From: Akkermansia sp.
GTDB taxonomy: Bacteria; Verrucomicrobiota; Verrucomicrobiia; Verrucomicrobiales; Akkermansiaceae
Direction of reading: 5' to 3'
DNA length: 64,000 nt
Assembly: GCA_030536145.1 (NCBI GenBank)
Contig: JAUNQN010000007.1
Location: 1 to 64,000, forward strand
This document shows, piece by piece, positions 35,081-44,222 of the stretch. Under the pieces are notes generated by a model, which was not told the DNA's origin, searched no databases, and worked only from the letters and a program-made list of their open reading frames with translations. A program made the translations under genes and the position numbers. How positions within the stretch are numbered: position 1 is the stretch's first letter; every line of letters starts with the position of its first letter.

Positions 35081-36274
35081 ATGAAACAGTTAGACAACCT
35101 TTCCCGCCCCGGGTACTTCGGGGAGTTCGGCGGCCGCTATGTGCCGGAAATCCTGCTGCCCCCGCTCACGGAGCTGGAGGAAGCCATAGAACGCATCATG
35201 CCCGGCGAGGAATACCAGGCCGCCCTGCATGACCTGCTGGAGAACTACTGCGGGCGCGAGACCCCCGTGACCTACTGTGAGAACCTCTCCAAGGAGCTGG
35301 GATTCAACCTGTACCTGAAGCGCGAGGACCTGCTGCACACGGGCGCGCACAAGATCAACAACGCCATAGGCCAGGCCCTGCTGGCCAAGATGATGGGCAA
35401 GACCCACGTAATAGCGGAGACCGGCGCCGGGCAGCACGGCGTGGCCACGGCCACGGCTGCGGCCAAGTTCGGCCTGCGCTGCACCGTGTTCATGGGTGCC
35501 AAGGACGTGGAGCGCCAGGCTCCCAACGTGCAGCGCATGAAGCTGATGGGCGCCACGGTGGTGCCCGTGCAGAACGGCTCCTGCACGCTGAAGGACGCCA
35601 TCAACGAGGCGCTGCGCTACTGGATTTCCCACCAGCACGACACGCTGTACGTCTTCGGCACGGCGGCGGGGCCGCACCCCTTCCCCACGCTGGTGCGCAA
35701 CCTGCAGAAGGTCATCGGCACAGAGGCCCGCGCGCAGATGCTGGCCAAGACCGGACGCCTGCCGGACTACGTGGTGGCCGCCGTGGGCGGCGGCTCGAAC
35801 GCCATCGGCATGCTCTACCCCTTTGTGCCGGACGAGGGCGTGAAACTCATCGGCGTGGAGGCCGGCGGCACAGGAGAGCCCGGCTGCGAGAACTCCGCCG
35901 CCATCAACCTGGGCAAGCCCGGAATCCTGCACGGGGAGCGCACCATGCTGCTGCAGGATGCCCACGGGCAGATTGAGGAATCATCCTCCATCTCCGCCGG
36001 GCTGGACTACCCCGGCGTGGGCCCGGAGCACGTGTACCTGCACAGTATAGGCCGCGCGCACTACGGCATTGCCTACGACCAAGAGGCGCTGGACGCCTTC
36101 AAGCGCCTCTCCCGCGCAGAGGGCATCATCCCCGCGCTGGAATCCAGCCACGCGCTGGCCTGGGTCTTCTCCCACGCAGCGGAGATTCCCGCCGGCAGCA
36201 ACGTGCTTGTCAACCTCTCCGGCCGCGGAGACAAGGACCTCGCCCACGCGCTCAACCACATCACCCTCGACTGA
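35081..36274 (+). CDS. trpB: Tryptophan synthase beta chain
   Basis: 397 residues, normal TrpB1 length. The PLP lysine is Lys91 in H-T-G-A-H-K-I-N-N; the substrate loop has E-T-G-A-G-Q-H-G-V; the phosphate-binding loop is G-G-G-S-N-A-I-G. It makes tryptophan from indole and serine in complex with TrpA. trpA follows after 10 bp. The other trp genes are not in the window, so expression may be geared to the last step. Controlled by the attenuator upstream. Confidence 0.97.
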   Translation: MKQLDNLSRPGYFGEFGGRYVPEILLPPLTELEEAIERIMPGEEYQAALHDLLENYCGRETPVTYCENLSKELGFNLYLKREDLLHTGAHKINNAIGQALLAKMMGKTHVIAETGAGQHGVATATAAAKFGLRCTVFMGAKDVERQAPNVQRMKLMGATVVPVQNGSCTLKDAINEALRYWISHQHDTLYVFGTAAGPHPFPTLVRNLQKVIGTEARAQMLAKTGRLPDYVVAAVGGGSNAIGMLYPFVPDEGVKLIGVEAGGTGEPGCENSAAINLGKPGILHGERTMLLQDAHGQIEESSSISAGLDYPGVGPEHVYLHSIGRAHYGIAYDQEALDAFKRLSRAEGIIPALESSHALAWVFSHAAEIPAGSNVLVNLSGRGDKDLAHALNHITLD

Positions 36275-36284
36275 TTTTCCCCCC

Positions 36285-37052
36285 ATGAAAGACACCATCC
36301 TGAAAGCCCACGCCGCGGGCCGCTACGCCCTCATCCCCTACATCACCTCCGGCTACCCCTCCCCCGCCAAGTTCTGGGATACCCTGGCAGAGGTGGATGC
36401 CGCCGGGGCAGACATCATTGAGCTGGGCATACCCTTCTCCGATCCCGTGGCAGACGGCCCCGTCATCGAGGCTGCCAGCCGCCAGGCCCTGGCGGACGGC
36501 GTGACCCTGGCGGACACCATCCGCGGGCTGCGCGAACGCAAGGGGCAGTTCAAGGCAAAAATCGTGCTCATGGGCTATGCCAACCCCTTCGTGCAGTACG
36601 GGCTGGACAAGCTGGCCGCCGACTGCGCGGAGGCAGGCGTGTGCGGTTTCGTCATCCCGGACCTGCCCCTGGAGGAAACGGCGGAGTTCCGCGAGGCGTT
36701 CGATGCGCACGGGCTCTCCCTCATCACCCTGGTGGGGCAGAACACCACGTATGAGCGCATGCTGGAGTACGCCCCCTACACGCGGGAGTACGTGTACGTG
36801 GTCTCCGTGCTGGGGACCACCGGCAGCGTGAACGACCACATGGAAATCATCGCAGACACCATGCGCCGCGCCCGCAAGGCATTCCCGGATGTGGCCCTGG
36901 CCGTGGGGTTCGGCCTGCACCACCCGGACCAGCTCAATGCCCTGCCGGAGGACGCCCGCCCGGATGCCGCCATCTTCGGCACCGCCCTGCTCCGCCACAT
37001 AGCCGCAGGACACCCCGTGGCAGACTTCTTCCACCCCTGGCTGGGAGAGTGA
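36285..37052 (+). CDS. trpA: Tryptophan synthase alpha chain
   Basis: 255 residues from ATG 36285. Signature I-I-E-L-G-I-P-F-S-D-P-V-A-D-G-P-V with catalytic Glu46 and Asp57. It cleaves indole-3-glycerol phosphate to indole, passed to TrpB. A longer frame from 36069 overlaps trpB and is rejected. No SD motif before the ATG. No clear hairpin after the stop; the next promoter starts 47 bp later. Confidence 0.96.
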   Translation: MKDTILKAHAAGRYALIPYITSGYPSPAKFWDTLAEVDAAGADIIELGIPFSDPVADGPVIEAASRQALADGVTLADTIRGLRERKGQFKAKIVLMGYANPFVQYGLDKLAADCAEAGVCGFVIPDLPLEETAEFREAFDAHGLSLITLVGQNTTYERMLEYAPYTREYVYVVSVLGTTGSVNDHMEIIADTMRRARKAFPDVALAVGFGLHHPDQLNALPEDARPDAAIFGTALLRHIAAGHPVADFFHPWLGE

Positions 37053-37098
37053 TGCCACCCTTGCGCGCATATTAGTGCGCCGCTGCCTGTCTTTCCGC

Positions 37099-37127
37099 TT
37101 GAAGCACCGCCGCACGCGTGCTATAAT
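37099..37127 (+). promoter_or_regulatory. Promoter of coaE-rho (leaderless)
   Basis: TTGAAG, 17 bp, TATAAT (perfect -10), then 6 nt to the GTG at 37134. The clearest case of a start codon at the expected transcription start. Confidence 0.7.
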
Positions 37128-37133
37128 ACGCGC

Positions 37134-39035
37134 GTGAAAGTTATCGTGATAACAGGCGGCATCGCGTCCGGCAAGTCTACTGTCGTGGAAATCATCAAGG
37201 AAATTGGCGGCGAAGGCGTGGAGTGTTTCGACTGCGACGCAGCCGTGGCAGAACTGGCTCAGACCGGCCGCTTGTCCCGTGACCTCGTATCCGCGTTCGG
37301 TCCCCATGCCCTGGACGACGAGGGCAGCGTGAACAAGGAATACATACGCCACCTGATTTCCCATGACCCGGAGGCCCGCCGCCTGGTGAACGAAATCGTG
37401 CACCCCAAGATTGCCAAGATGTTCCGCGAGGCCCAGGCAGAGGCCCGCGAGCGCGGCGACGTGTACACCTTCCTGCTGGATATTCCCCTGTACTATGAAA
37501 GCCCCACCACATACGGCCCCAACTATTCCGTATGCGTGTGCGCGGTGACGGAGGAGACCCAGATCCAGCGCGTGATGGAGCGCGACGGCTGCGGCCGCGA
37601 GGATGCGGAAGCCATCGTGCGTGCCCAGATTCCCACCCAGGAGAAGATAGACCGCTGCGACGTGGTGTTCTGGAACGAGGGCGACCGCGAGCTGCTCAAG
37701 CGGCAGGTACAGCTTTTCTTTGACACGGAGCTGCATGCAGATGCCAACGCCATGCACGCCCGCAACATCGTCATCAACCTCAACGAGCTGCGGCTCAAGC
37801 CCCTGGGCGAGCTGCAAACCCTGGCCCTGGCCAAGGCCCGCCACGGCGCGGAAAGCCGCCCCCGCACGGATATTGCCGCAGAGATTGCCCGCGCCTACCT
37901 GGGCGAGGGCAGCCAAGTCATCGTCTCCGGCGTGCTGGAAATGCCGCGCGACTCCGCGCCCATGCTGCGCGACCCCGCCCGCAGTTTCCGCCCCGGTGCG
38001 GATGACCCCACCATCCCCATGCAGCTGGTGCAGCAGTACCGCCTGCGCCCCGGCAATGCGCTGAAAGTGAGCCTGCGCCGCCCCCAGGGCAAGGCAGACA
38101 AGGTGCTCACCGCAGAAACCGTGCTGGAGATTGAGGGCAAGCCCGCAGAGGAATATGCGCAGCCGAAGGAGTTCGACCACCTGACCCCCCTTATCCCCAC
38201 CAAGCGCCTGCTGCTGGAGAACCCGGATATCAAGTCCCCCGCCATGCGCGTGCTGGACCTGATTACCCCGCTGGGCATGGGCCAGCGCGCCCTGGTGGTG
38301 GCACCGCCGCGCGGCGGCAAGACCGTGCTGCTCAAGACCATGGCACGCTCCCTGAGCGCCAACTACCCGGATGCCACCCTGCTGATCCTGCTGCTGGACG
38401 AGCGCCCGGAGGAGGTGACGGATTTCGAGGAATCCGTGAACGCCACCGTGTACGCCTCCACGTTCGACGAGCCGTCCCGCCGCCACGCCCAGCTGAGCGA
38501 CTTGGTGCTGGAGCGCGCACGCCGCCTGGTGGAACAGGGCAAGGATGTCATCATCATGCTGGATTCCCTCACCCGCCTCTCCCGCGGCTACAACGCCAAC
38601 CAGGTGGGCGGCCGTACCATGAGCGGAGGCCTGGGCTCCGGCGCGCTGGAGAAGCCCCGCAAGTTCTTCGGCGCCGCGCGCAGCCTGGAGGAAGGCGGCA
38701 GCCTCACCATCATCGCCACCTGCCTGGTGGATACGGAATCCCGCATGGATGAAATCATCTTCGAGGAGTTCAAGGGCACCGGCAACATGGAAATCCGCCT
38801 GGACCGCGAGCTTTCCGAGCGCCGCATCTACCCCGCCATCTCCATCCCCCAGAGCGGCACCAGGAACGACGACCGCCTCTACCACCCGGACGAGATGAGC
38901 CGTATCCTGCAAGTGCGCCGCCAGCTGGCATCCCTGCCCGGCTGGGAGGGCCTGGAGACCCTGCTCCGCAACATCGCCAAGACCCAGAACAACGTGGAGC
39001 TCCTTATCAAGGGGCTGACCATCTCCAGCCGCTGA
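37134..39035 (+). CDS. coaE-rho: Dephospho-CoA kinase fused to transcription terminator Rho
   Basis: 633 residues from a GTG six bases after TATAAT. Residues 1-205 are CoaE: P-loop G-G-I-A-S-G-K-S-T (8-16), D-C-D near 33 and D-I-P-L-Y-Y-E (116-122). CoaE phosphorylates dephospho-CoA in the last CoA step. From ~215 the protein is Rho: the N-terminal L-N-E-L-R-L-K-P-L-G-E-L, a cold-shock-like part in which the usual G-F-G-F-L-R is D-S-A-P-M-L-R (273-279), then the ATPase ring with P-P-R-G-G-K-T (391-397), L-L-D-E-R-P-E-E-V-T and the R-loop E-F-K-G-T-G-N-M-E. No stop, frameshift or start lies between the parts, so this is one polypeptide. It is the only rho in the window. Confidence 0.92.
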   Translation: MKVIVITGGIASGKSTVVEIIKEIGGEGVECFDCDAAVAELAQTGRLSRDLVSAFGPHALDDEGSVNKEYIRHLISHDPEARRLVNEIVHPKIAKMFREAQAEARERGDVYTFLLDIPLYYESPTTYGPNYSVCVCAVTEETQIQRVMERDGCGREDAEAIVRAQIPTQEKIDRCDVVFWNEGDRELLKRQVQLFFDTELHADANAMHARNIVINLNELRLKPLGELQTLALAKARHGAESRPRTDIAAEIARAYLGEGSQVIVSGVLEMPRDSAPMLRDPARSFRPGADDPTIPMQLVQQYRLRPGNALKVSLRRPQGKADKVLTAETVLEIEGKPAEEYAQPKEFDHLTPLIPTKRLLLENPDIKSPAMRVLDLITPLGMGQRALVVAPPRGGKTVLLKTMARSLSANYPDATLLILLLDERPEEVTDFEESVNATVYASTFDEPSRRHAQLSDLVLERARRLVEQGKDVIIMLDSLTRLSRGYNANQVGGRTMSGGLGSGALEKPRKFFGAARSLEEGGSLTIIATCLVDTESRMDEIIFEEFKGTGNMEIRLDRELSERRIYPAISIPQSGTRNDDRLYHPDEMSRILQVRRQLASLPGWEGLETLLRNIAKTQNNVELLIKGLTISSR

Positions 39036-39061
39036 TACGCGGTCGCCTGTCGGCAATTGTC

Positions 39062-39099
39062 AAAAAAGCTGCGCCTCCCGGTGGGAAGCGCAGCTTTTT
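39062..39099. terminator. Bidirectional terminator between coaE-rho and argF
   Basis: A 12-bp stem (39063-39074 with 39088-39099) with AAAAA on the left and TTTTT on the right, so it can end transcripts from both convergent genes. Confidence 0.85.
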
Positions 39100-39140
39100 C
39101 ATACCCGGCGCGGCAGGCGTGCCGCGGGTTCAGGCATGCA

Positions 39141-40052
39141 TCAGTTGGCGGTAGCCAGCGTGTAGAGCACGGCTTTCTGGGCATGCAGGCGGTTCTCCGC
39201 CTCCGTGAAAATCGTGTCGGCGTGGTGCTCCAGCACCTCGTCCGTAATCTCATAGCCGCGGTAGGCGGGCAGGCAGTGCAGCACGCTGTGGCCGGGGGCG
39301 GCCAGCTGCAGCAGTTTGGCGTTTACCTGGTAGGGGAAGAAAGCCTTCTCCTTGGTGCCCTTCTCTGCCTCCTGGCCCATGGAAATCCACGTGTCGGTGT
39401 TGATGATATGGCAGCCGCGCACGCCCTCCTCCGGGTCCGTGGTGCAGATGACATTCGGGCTGTCGATGGCGGCCAGGGTGGAGGCAGAGGGCAGCGCATG
39501 CTCCGGCCCGCACAGCACCAGCGTGAAGCCCAGGTGCTTGGCGGCCCACATCCAGGAGCGGCCCATGTTGTTGTCCACATCACCCATAAAGGAAATCTTC
39601 ATGTCCTTCCAGGCACCCGTGCCGTACTTCTCCTCGATGGTGAGCAGGTCCGCCAGGATCTGGCAGGGGTGCTCCTGGTCCGTCAGGGCGTTGATGGTGG
39701 GCAGGTTGGAATAGCGGGCCATGTCCACCACCTCCTGCTGCGCATAGGTGCGGATGACCATGCCGTGAATCATGCGGCCCAGCACGCGGGCGGTGTCCTT
39801 CACCGGCTCGCCGCGGCCCAGCTGGATATCACGCGTGGAGAGGAACATGGGGCGCCCGCCCAGCTCACTGATGCCCACCTCAAACGACACGCGGGTACGC
39901 GTGGAGGACTTGGAAAAGATGAGTGCCCACGTTTGCCCGGCCAGCGGCAGCTTGGCATGGTGGCCTCGCTCAGCTTTCAGCTGATGCCCCAGGGCAAGCA
40001 ACTCTTTCATTTGCCCACCCGTCAACTCTTCTATGGAAAGCAGGTTTTTCAT
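39141..40052 (-). CDS. argF: Ornithine carbamoyltransferase
   Basis: 303 residues. Carbamoyl-phosphate loop S-S-T-R-T-R, then H-P-C-Q-I-L-A-D-L for carbamoyl phosphate/ornithine and the catalytic H-C-L-P-A-Y-R-G-Y-E. The family makes citrulline in arginine synthesis. Acetylornithine transcarbamylase of Bacteroidetes is an alternative, but the H-C-L-P-A-x-R-G form argues for ornithine. A promoter ~35 nt upstream and an AGGAGGG motif give this gene a conventional leader. No other arg gene is adjacent. Confidence 0.9.
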   Translation of the reverse strand: MKNLLSIEELTGGQMKELLALGHQLKAERGHHAKLPLAGQTWALIFSKSSTRTRVSFEVGISELGGRPMFLSTRDIQLGRGEPVKDTARVLGRMIHGMVIRTYAQQEVVDMARYSNLPTINALTDQEHPCQILADLLTIEEKYGTGAWKDMKISFMGDVDNNMGRSWMWAAKHLGFTLVLCGPEHALPSASTLAAIDSPNVICTTDPEEGVRGCHIINTDTWISMGQEAEKGTKEKAFFPYQVNAKLLQLAAPGHSVLHCLPAYRGYEITDEVLEHHADTIFTEAENRLHAQKAVLYTLATAN

Positions 40053-40087
40053 GGTCTTTGTCGTTTCCCTCCTGCGGGAAAGGTCAC

Positions 40088-40116
40088 TTAATACATCAGC
40101 TTACGCAATTTGTAAA
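40088..40116 (-). promoter_or_regulatory. Promoter of argF
   Basis: Minus strand: TTTACA, 17 bp, TATTAA, then about 35 nt of leader containing AGGAGGG before the ATG at 40052. Confidence 0.5.
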
Positions 40117-40165
40117 GTACGGAATACGTCACCCCCGTTTTTTGAGCGGATGATATGGCCGGCGC

Positions 40166-41674
40166 TCACTTTTTCTTCTGCGGTTCCGGCTTGGGGAGCA
40201 CGGTGGCGGCGGTCTGCTCTATGGCCTTGCGGTAGGGAGAGGTGCGGGTCTGCTCCAGCACGCGGTTCATCAGCTCTGCGGCCAGTTTCTTCTCCCCGCG
40301 CAGGTATTCCACGGATATCTGCATCAGGATGCAGCGTGTCCAATCCTTGGGGGACTTGGCCGCCTGCACCGCCATGCGGAAATACTCCGCCGCCTTGTCC
40401 AGCTTGCCGTGCTCCGCGCAGTACCAGGCAAAGGACTCCATGAAGAAGAGCCCCTGCGGGGTGCGCAGGCGGGAGACCACCTGGCTCTCCAGGGTCTTCA
40501 CGTTCCCTGCGGCGGCCAGGCACATGCCGCGCCACTCCGCATACGGATTGCCGGAGGGCACGCGGCCGGAGTTCAGCCCGGCAAAGGGGCGGTAAAGCGG
40601 GTCGCCCAGCACCACGCCCTGCCAGGATACCTGCGGGGTGGCCATCAGGGATGCCTCTGCCACCGTGCAGCCTTTCAGCAGGCGGGCAAAGAAGATTTCC
40701 GGGTTGATACAGCCGCCCAAGTAGGGCTCTGCCACGTTGCCGGCGGTCACGCTGGCCCCGCGCTTGAGCAGGGCTCCCACCCAGCGAGTGGCGTCCTTCA
40801 CGGAAGTTCCGCTGAAGGAATGCAGGTGGTGTGCCACCGCGCCCTTGGCAAAGCGGAAATCCCCCGCCCCGGGGCGGAACGGCCCGTTTGCCGGGTCAGC
40901 ATACCAGCCCCAGTACACGGCCACGCCATCCATGAGCGGGTAGGCCTCCGCCAGGGTCTGGCGGGATGTCTCGTAGAACAGGGGGAAGCCCTGCACCTTC
41001 GCCAAATCCGCCGCCGCCTTGAACCAGGCATCGCCCTCCTTGTAGGGGCCGCCCTCGTCCACCACGGCCCAGCCCCACAGGCCACCGGATTTCTCCACCG
41101 CCGCGGGGTCGTTCACCATGCGGTTCACGCAGTCGGCATCCGGGCCGTCTATGCGGCACACGGCCATCACCGCCGGCTTGTCCTTGCTGATGTCGATATC
41201 CTTCTTGAACGCCGGATTCACCAGCCCACCCTGCAGCGGATAGCGCGCGCCCAGCAGGGCCAGTTCAGAATCCAGGCTTGCGCCGCTCTTGTCGCGCCCG
41301 GCCTCCGCACCCACGCGCAGCGGCATATCCGGCATGAGCACCATGGCGCAAATGCGCTTGCGCCCGCGCATACCGGGATTGGCCGGGTAGGTCCAGGATT
41401 GCGCCGTGGCCTCTGCCATGAGCGGCAGCTGCACCAGGCGCTCAAAATCACCGCGGCTGATATCCGCAGCCTTGATTCCGTGCAGCCCCACGCAATTCTC
41501 CTTCGGCACGCCGCGCTTGGCGGCGTATTCCTGCGCGGTGCGGGTGCTGAAATCAGAACCCGCATTGTACACCACCAGCAGCTCCTGCGCCGTAAGGGCG
41601 GCAGCGCGCCCGCCGGGCAGCACGGTAGCCAGGCTCAGCGCACACAGGGCAGTACGGACCAGGGGGGATTTCAT
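40166..41674 (-). CDS. TIGR03790-family secreted protein
   Basis: 502 residues from ATG 41674 with a signal peptide ending near R-A-A-A. The start L-L-V-V-Y-N-A-G-S-D-F-S and the G-L-H-G-I-K and A-V-Y-W-G-W-Y segments match TIGR03790, a family of unknown function found only in species with exosortase. The C-terminal ~120 residues look like TPR helices (L-D-K-A-A-E-Y-F-R-M-A-V-Q-A). It follows ffh by 25 bp. Presumed role: outside the cytoplasm, linked to PEP-CTERM/exosortase biology. Confidence 0.75.
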   Translation of the reverse strand: MKSPLVRTALCALSLATVLPGGRAAALTAQELLVVYNAGSDFSTRTAQEYAAKRGVPKENCVGLHGIKAADISRGDFERLVQLPLMAEATAQSWTYPANPGMRGRKRICAMVLMPDMPLRVGAEAGRDKSGASLDSELALLGARYPLQGGLVNPAFKKDIDISKDKPAVMAVCRIDGPDADCVNRMVNDPAAVEKSGGLWGWAVVDEGGPYKEGDAWFKAAADLAKVQGFPLFYETSRQTLAEAYPLMDGVAVYWGWYADPANGPFRPGAGDFRFAKGAVAHHLHSFSGTSVKDATRWVGALLKRGASVTAGNVAEPYLGGCINPEIFFARLLKGCTVAEASLMATPQVSWQGVVLGDPLYRPFAGLNSGRVPSGNPYAEWRGMCLAAAGNVKTLESQVVSRLRTPQGLFFMESFAWYCAEHGKLDKAAEYFRMAVQAAKSPKDWTRCILMQISVEYLRGEKKLAAELMNRVLEQTRTSPYRKAIEQTAATVLPKPEPQKKK

Positions 41675-41699
41675 GGCCTGCGGCAGGGTGAAAGGATAA

Positions 41700-43250
41700 T
41701 CAGCGGCGCTTGCGGAACAGCCCGGCAAAGGCACCCAGTCCACCGGGAGCGGCGGGGCGCTTGGCATTGGCCGCCATATCCGCCAGGGCGGAAAGGTCCG
41801 GCATCTGGCTCATATCCGGCATGCCCTGCCCGTTCATCAGGGCAGACATGTCGGGCATGCCCTCGCCGCCCTTCATCATGGCGGAAACATCCGGCATACC
41901 GGCGGGCATGCCGGGCATGCCCTTGCCGCCGCCCAGCATGTGCTTCATCAGCCCGCCCATCTTGCCCTTGCCGCCCATCATCTCCTTCATATCCTTGAAG
42001 TTCTTGATGAAGCGGTTCACCTCAATCTCCGTGCAGCCGCAGCCCTTGGCAATACGGCGGCGGCGGCTGGGTATGAGCAGCTTGTAGTTCTCACGCTCCG
42101 CCTTGGTCATGGAAAGCACAATGGCCTCCATACGCTTCATGCGCTTGGGGTCCAGCGCGCCTTCCGGTATCATCTTGCGGATCTTGCCGAAACCGGGCAG
42201 CAGGCCCAGCAGGCCCTCCAGCGGTCCCAGGTTCTGCATCATGCGCATCTGGTTCAGGAAATCGTTGAAATTGAATTCGCCGCTCATCATGCGGTTCATG
42301 GAGTGCATGGCGGATTCCTGGTCAATCTTCTCCGCAGCCTTCTCCACCAGGCCCACTATATCACCCATGCCCAAAATGCGGTCTGCCATGCGCAGCGGCA
42401 CAAAGGGGCCGAACATGTCCAGCTTCTCGCCCTCGCCCATGTACTTGATGGGCTTGCCCGTCACGGCGCGCATGGAGAGAGCGGCACCGCCGCGGGCATC
42501 GCCGTCCAGCTTGGTCAGGATAATGCCGGTCAGGCCCACCGCCTTGTCAAAGGTGGTGGCCACGCGCACGGCCTGCTGGCCCGTGGCGGCATCCGCCACC
42601 AGCAGCGCCTCCTGCGGCTCCAGGTACTTGGCCAGCTTGCGCAGCTCGTTCACCAGGTCCTCGTCCACCTCCTGGCGGCCTGCCGTATCAAAGATAACCA
42701 CATCATGCTCCTGCCCCTCTGCCCAGCGCAGGGCATCCTTCGCCACGCGTATCACATCCTTCTCCGCAGCATCCGGGGTGTACACGGGCACCTCCACCTG
42801 GCGGGCCAGCGTGGCCAGCTGGTCGATAGCCGCAGGGCGTATCAAGTCGCACGCCACCAGCAGGGGCTTGCGGCCCTCCTTCTTGAGCCGCAGCGCCAGC
42901 TTGGCGCTTGTGGTGGTCTTGCCGGCGCCGTTCAGGCCCACCACCAAGATACGCGCGGGCGGCTCCAGGTTCAGCTCCGCCGCATCACCACCCAGCAGTT
43001 CAGCCAGCTCATCGCGGAAAATCTTCACAATCTGCTCGCCCGGCTTCACGGACTTGAGCACCTTCTCACCCATAGCCTGCTCTTTCACATGGGCTATGAA
43101 CTCACGCGCCACGCCGTATTCCACATCGGCATCCAGCAACGCCATGCGGATTTCCCGCAGCGCTTCCTTGATGTTGGACTCGGAAATCTTGCTCAGCCCG
43201 CGCAGCTTGCGGAAGGCATCATCAAGTTTATCGGAAAGAAGGGAGAACAT
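41700..43250 (-). CDS. ffh: Signal recognition particle protein Ffh
   Basis: 516 residues. NG domain with G-L-N-G-A-G-K-T-T-T (P-loop), D-T-A-G-R-Q (G3) and T-K-L-D-G-D-A-R-G-G (G4), then a methionine-rich M domain with S-R-R-R-R-I-A-K-G-C-G that binds 4.5S RNA. The end has an extra Met/Gly/Pro-rich low-complexity tail of ~80 residues. Ffh targets nascent membrane proteins to FtsY/SecYEG. Transcription is predicted to start at the ATG, so even this housekeeping gene is leaderless. Confidence 0.96.
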   Translation of the reverse strand: MFSLLSDKLDDAFRKLRGLSKISESNIKEALREIRMALLDADVEYGVAREFIAHVKEQAMGEKVLKSVKPGEQIVKIFRDELAELLGGDAAELNLEPPARILVVGLNGAGKTTTSAKLALRLKKEGRKPLLVACDLIRPAAIDQLATLARQVEVPVYTPDAAEKDVIRVAKDALRWAEGQEHDVVIFDTAGRQEVDEDLVNELRKLAKYLEPQEALLVADAATGQQAVRVATTFDKAVGLTGIILTKLDGDARGGAALSMRAVTGKPIKYMGEGEKLDMFGPFVPLRMADRILGMGDIVGLVEKAAEKIDQESAMHSMNRMMSGEFNFNDFLNQMRMMQNLGPLEGLLGLLPGFGKIRKMIPEGALDPKRMKRMEAIVLSMTKAERENYKLLIPSRRRRIAKGCGCTEIEVNRFIKNFKDMKEMMGGKGKMGGLMKHMLGGGKGMPGMPAGMPDVSAMMKGGEGMPDMSALMNGQGMPDMSQMPDLSALADMAANAKRPAAPGGLGAFAGLFRKRR

Positions 43251-43256
43251 GCCCCT

Positions 43257-43285
43257 AAATTACTGGAATTCCTGCCACCTGTCAA
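43257..43285 (-). promoter_or_regulatory. Promoter of ffh (leaderless)
   Basis: Minus strand: TTGACA, 17 bp, TAATTT, then 6 nt to the ATG at 43250. Confidence 0.65.
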
Positions 43286-43312
43286 GCCTCCGCCACGCCA
43301 TAACCCCTGACT

Positions 43313-43352
43313 AAAAAAGCCGCCGCAGTCCCCGGTCCGGGACTGCGGCGGC
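43313..43352 (-). terminator. Rho-independent terminator after tatD
   Basis: A 14-bp perfect stem (43319-43332 with 43339-43352) followed on the minus strand by TTTTTT. It ends the operon running from 46926. Confidence 0.9.
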
Positions 43353-43404
43353 GCAAAAGCCATCCCCGCTAGCCTCAGTAGAGAAAGCGTGGACGCGGTA
43401 TGGA

Positions 43405-44217
43405 CTACAGGGGGAGGCGGAAGAAGTTTTTGGCGTTGCGGGTGGTAAGGGCTGCCACCTCCTCTGCTGAGATGCCGCGGAGAGCGGCTATCTTTTCCAC
43501 CACGTAGCGGGTGCGGCCGGGGAAGTTCAGCTGGCCGCGGAAGGGATCCGGGGAGAGGTAGGGGGAGTCTGTCTCCACCATGAAACGGTCCTCCGGGCAC
43601 CAGGCTGCTATATCCTGCACGGCCTCCGTCTTCTTGAAGGTGAGGATACCGGTGAAGGACACCATGCCGTCCAGCTGGGAAAAAACCGCCTCTGCCTGGG
43701 CGCGGGAGCCGATGAAGCAGTGGAACACGGGGCGCACGCCGGGGAAGTTGCGGGCGATGGCGAAGGCGTCGTCGAAACAGGCGGTGCCCTTGCCCACCTT
43801 GTCGCGCGTGTGCATGGAGATGTTCAGCCCCAGCTCCTGTGCCAGGGCAAAGTGGCGCTCCAGGAAATGGTGCTGGCGGGCGCGGTAGTCTGCATCTGCC
43901 CAGCCCTCCGGGGCATCCCAGTAGTAGTCCAGGCCGACCTCGCCTATGGCGGCCTGGGGGTGCAGGCGGCAGAGCTCCGCCATGCGGTCGAAGTCCTCAT
44001 CCGTCACCTCCGTGCAATCCAGCGGGTGGATGGCCAGGCAGGAGCTGATATACTGCGGATACGCGGCGGCCAGCTCCAGAGTGCGCTCCCAGTCGCGGGG
44101 GTGCGTGCCCTGGGTGATAGAGTGGAGCACGCCGAGCTTGGCGCTTTCCTCACAGGTGCGGGCAATGTCGGGGTACTTTTCCCCGGCCAGGTGGCAGTGC
44201 GTATCAATAATCATCAT
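43405..44217 (-). CDS. TatD-family metal-dependent hydrolase
   Basis: 270 residues from ATG 44217 (a second ATG at 44214). Metal motif I-D-T-H-C-H-L, then G-E-V-G-L-D-Y-Y, H-T-R-D near the middle, H-C-F-I-G-S and the late E-T-D-S-P-Y-L-S-P. These are TatD/YcfH/YabD motifs; family members act as 3'-5' DNases or D-aminoacyl-tRNA hydrolases. Last gene of the operon lipoprotein - peroxidase - MBL hydrolase - tatD, five bases after the MBL stop. Confidence 0.88.
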   Translation of the reverse strand: MMIIDTHCHLAGEKYPDIARTCEESAKLGVLHSITQGTHPRDWERTLELAAAYPQYISSCLAIHPLDCTEVTDEDFDRMAELCRLHPQAAIGEVGLDYYWDAPEGWADADYRARQHHFLERHFALAQELGLNISMHTRDKVGKGTACFDDAFAIARNFPGVRPVFHCFIGSRAQAEAVFSQLDGMVSFTGILTFKKTEAVQDIAAWCPEDRFMVETDSPYLSPDPFRGQLNFPGRTRYVVEKIAALRGISAEEVAALTTRNAKNFFRLPL

Positions 44218-44222
44218 GGTAT

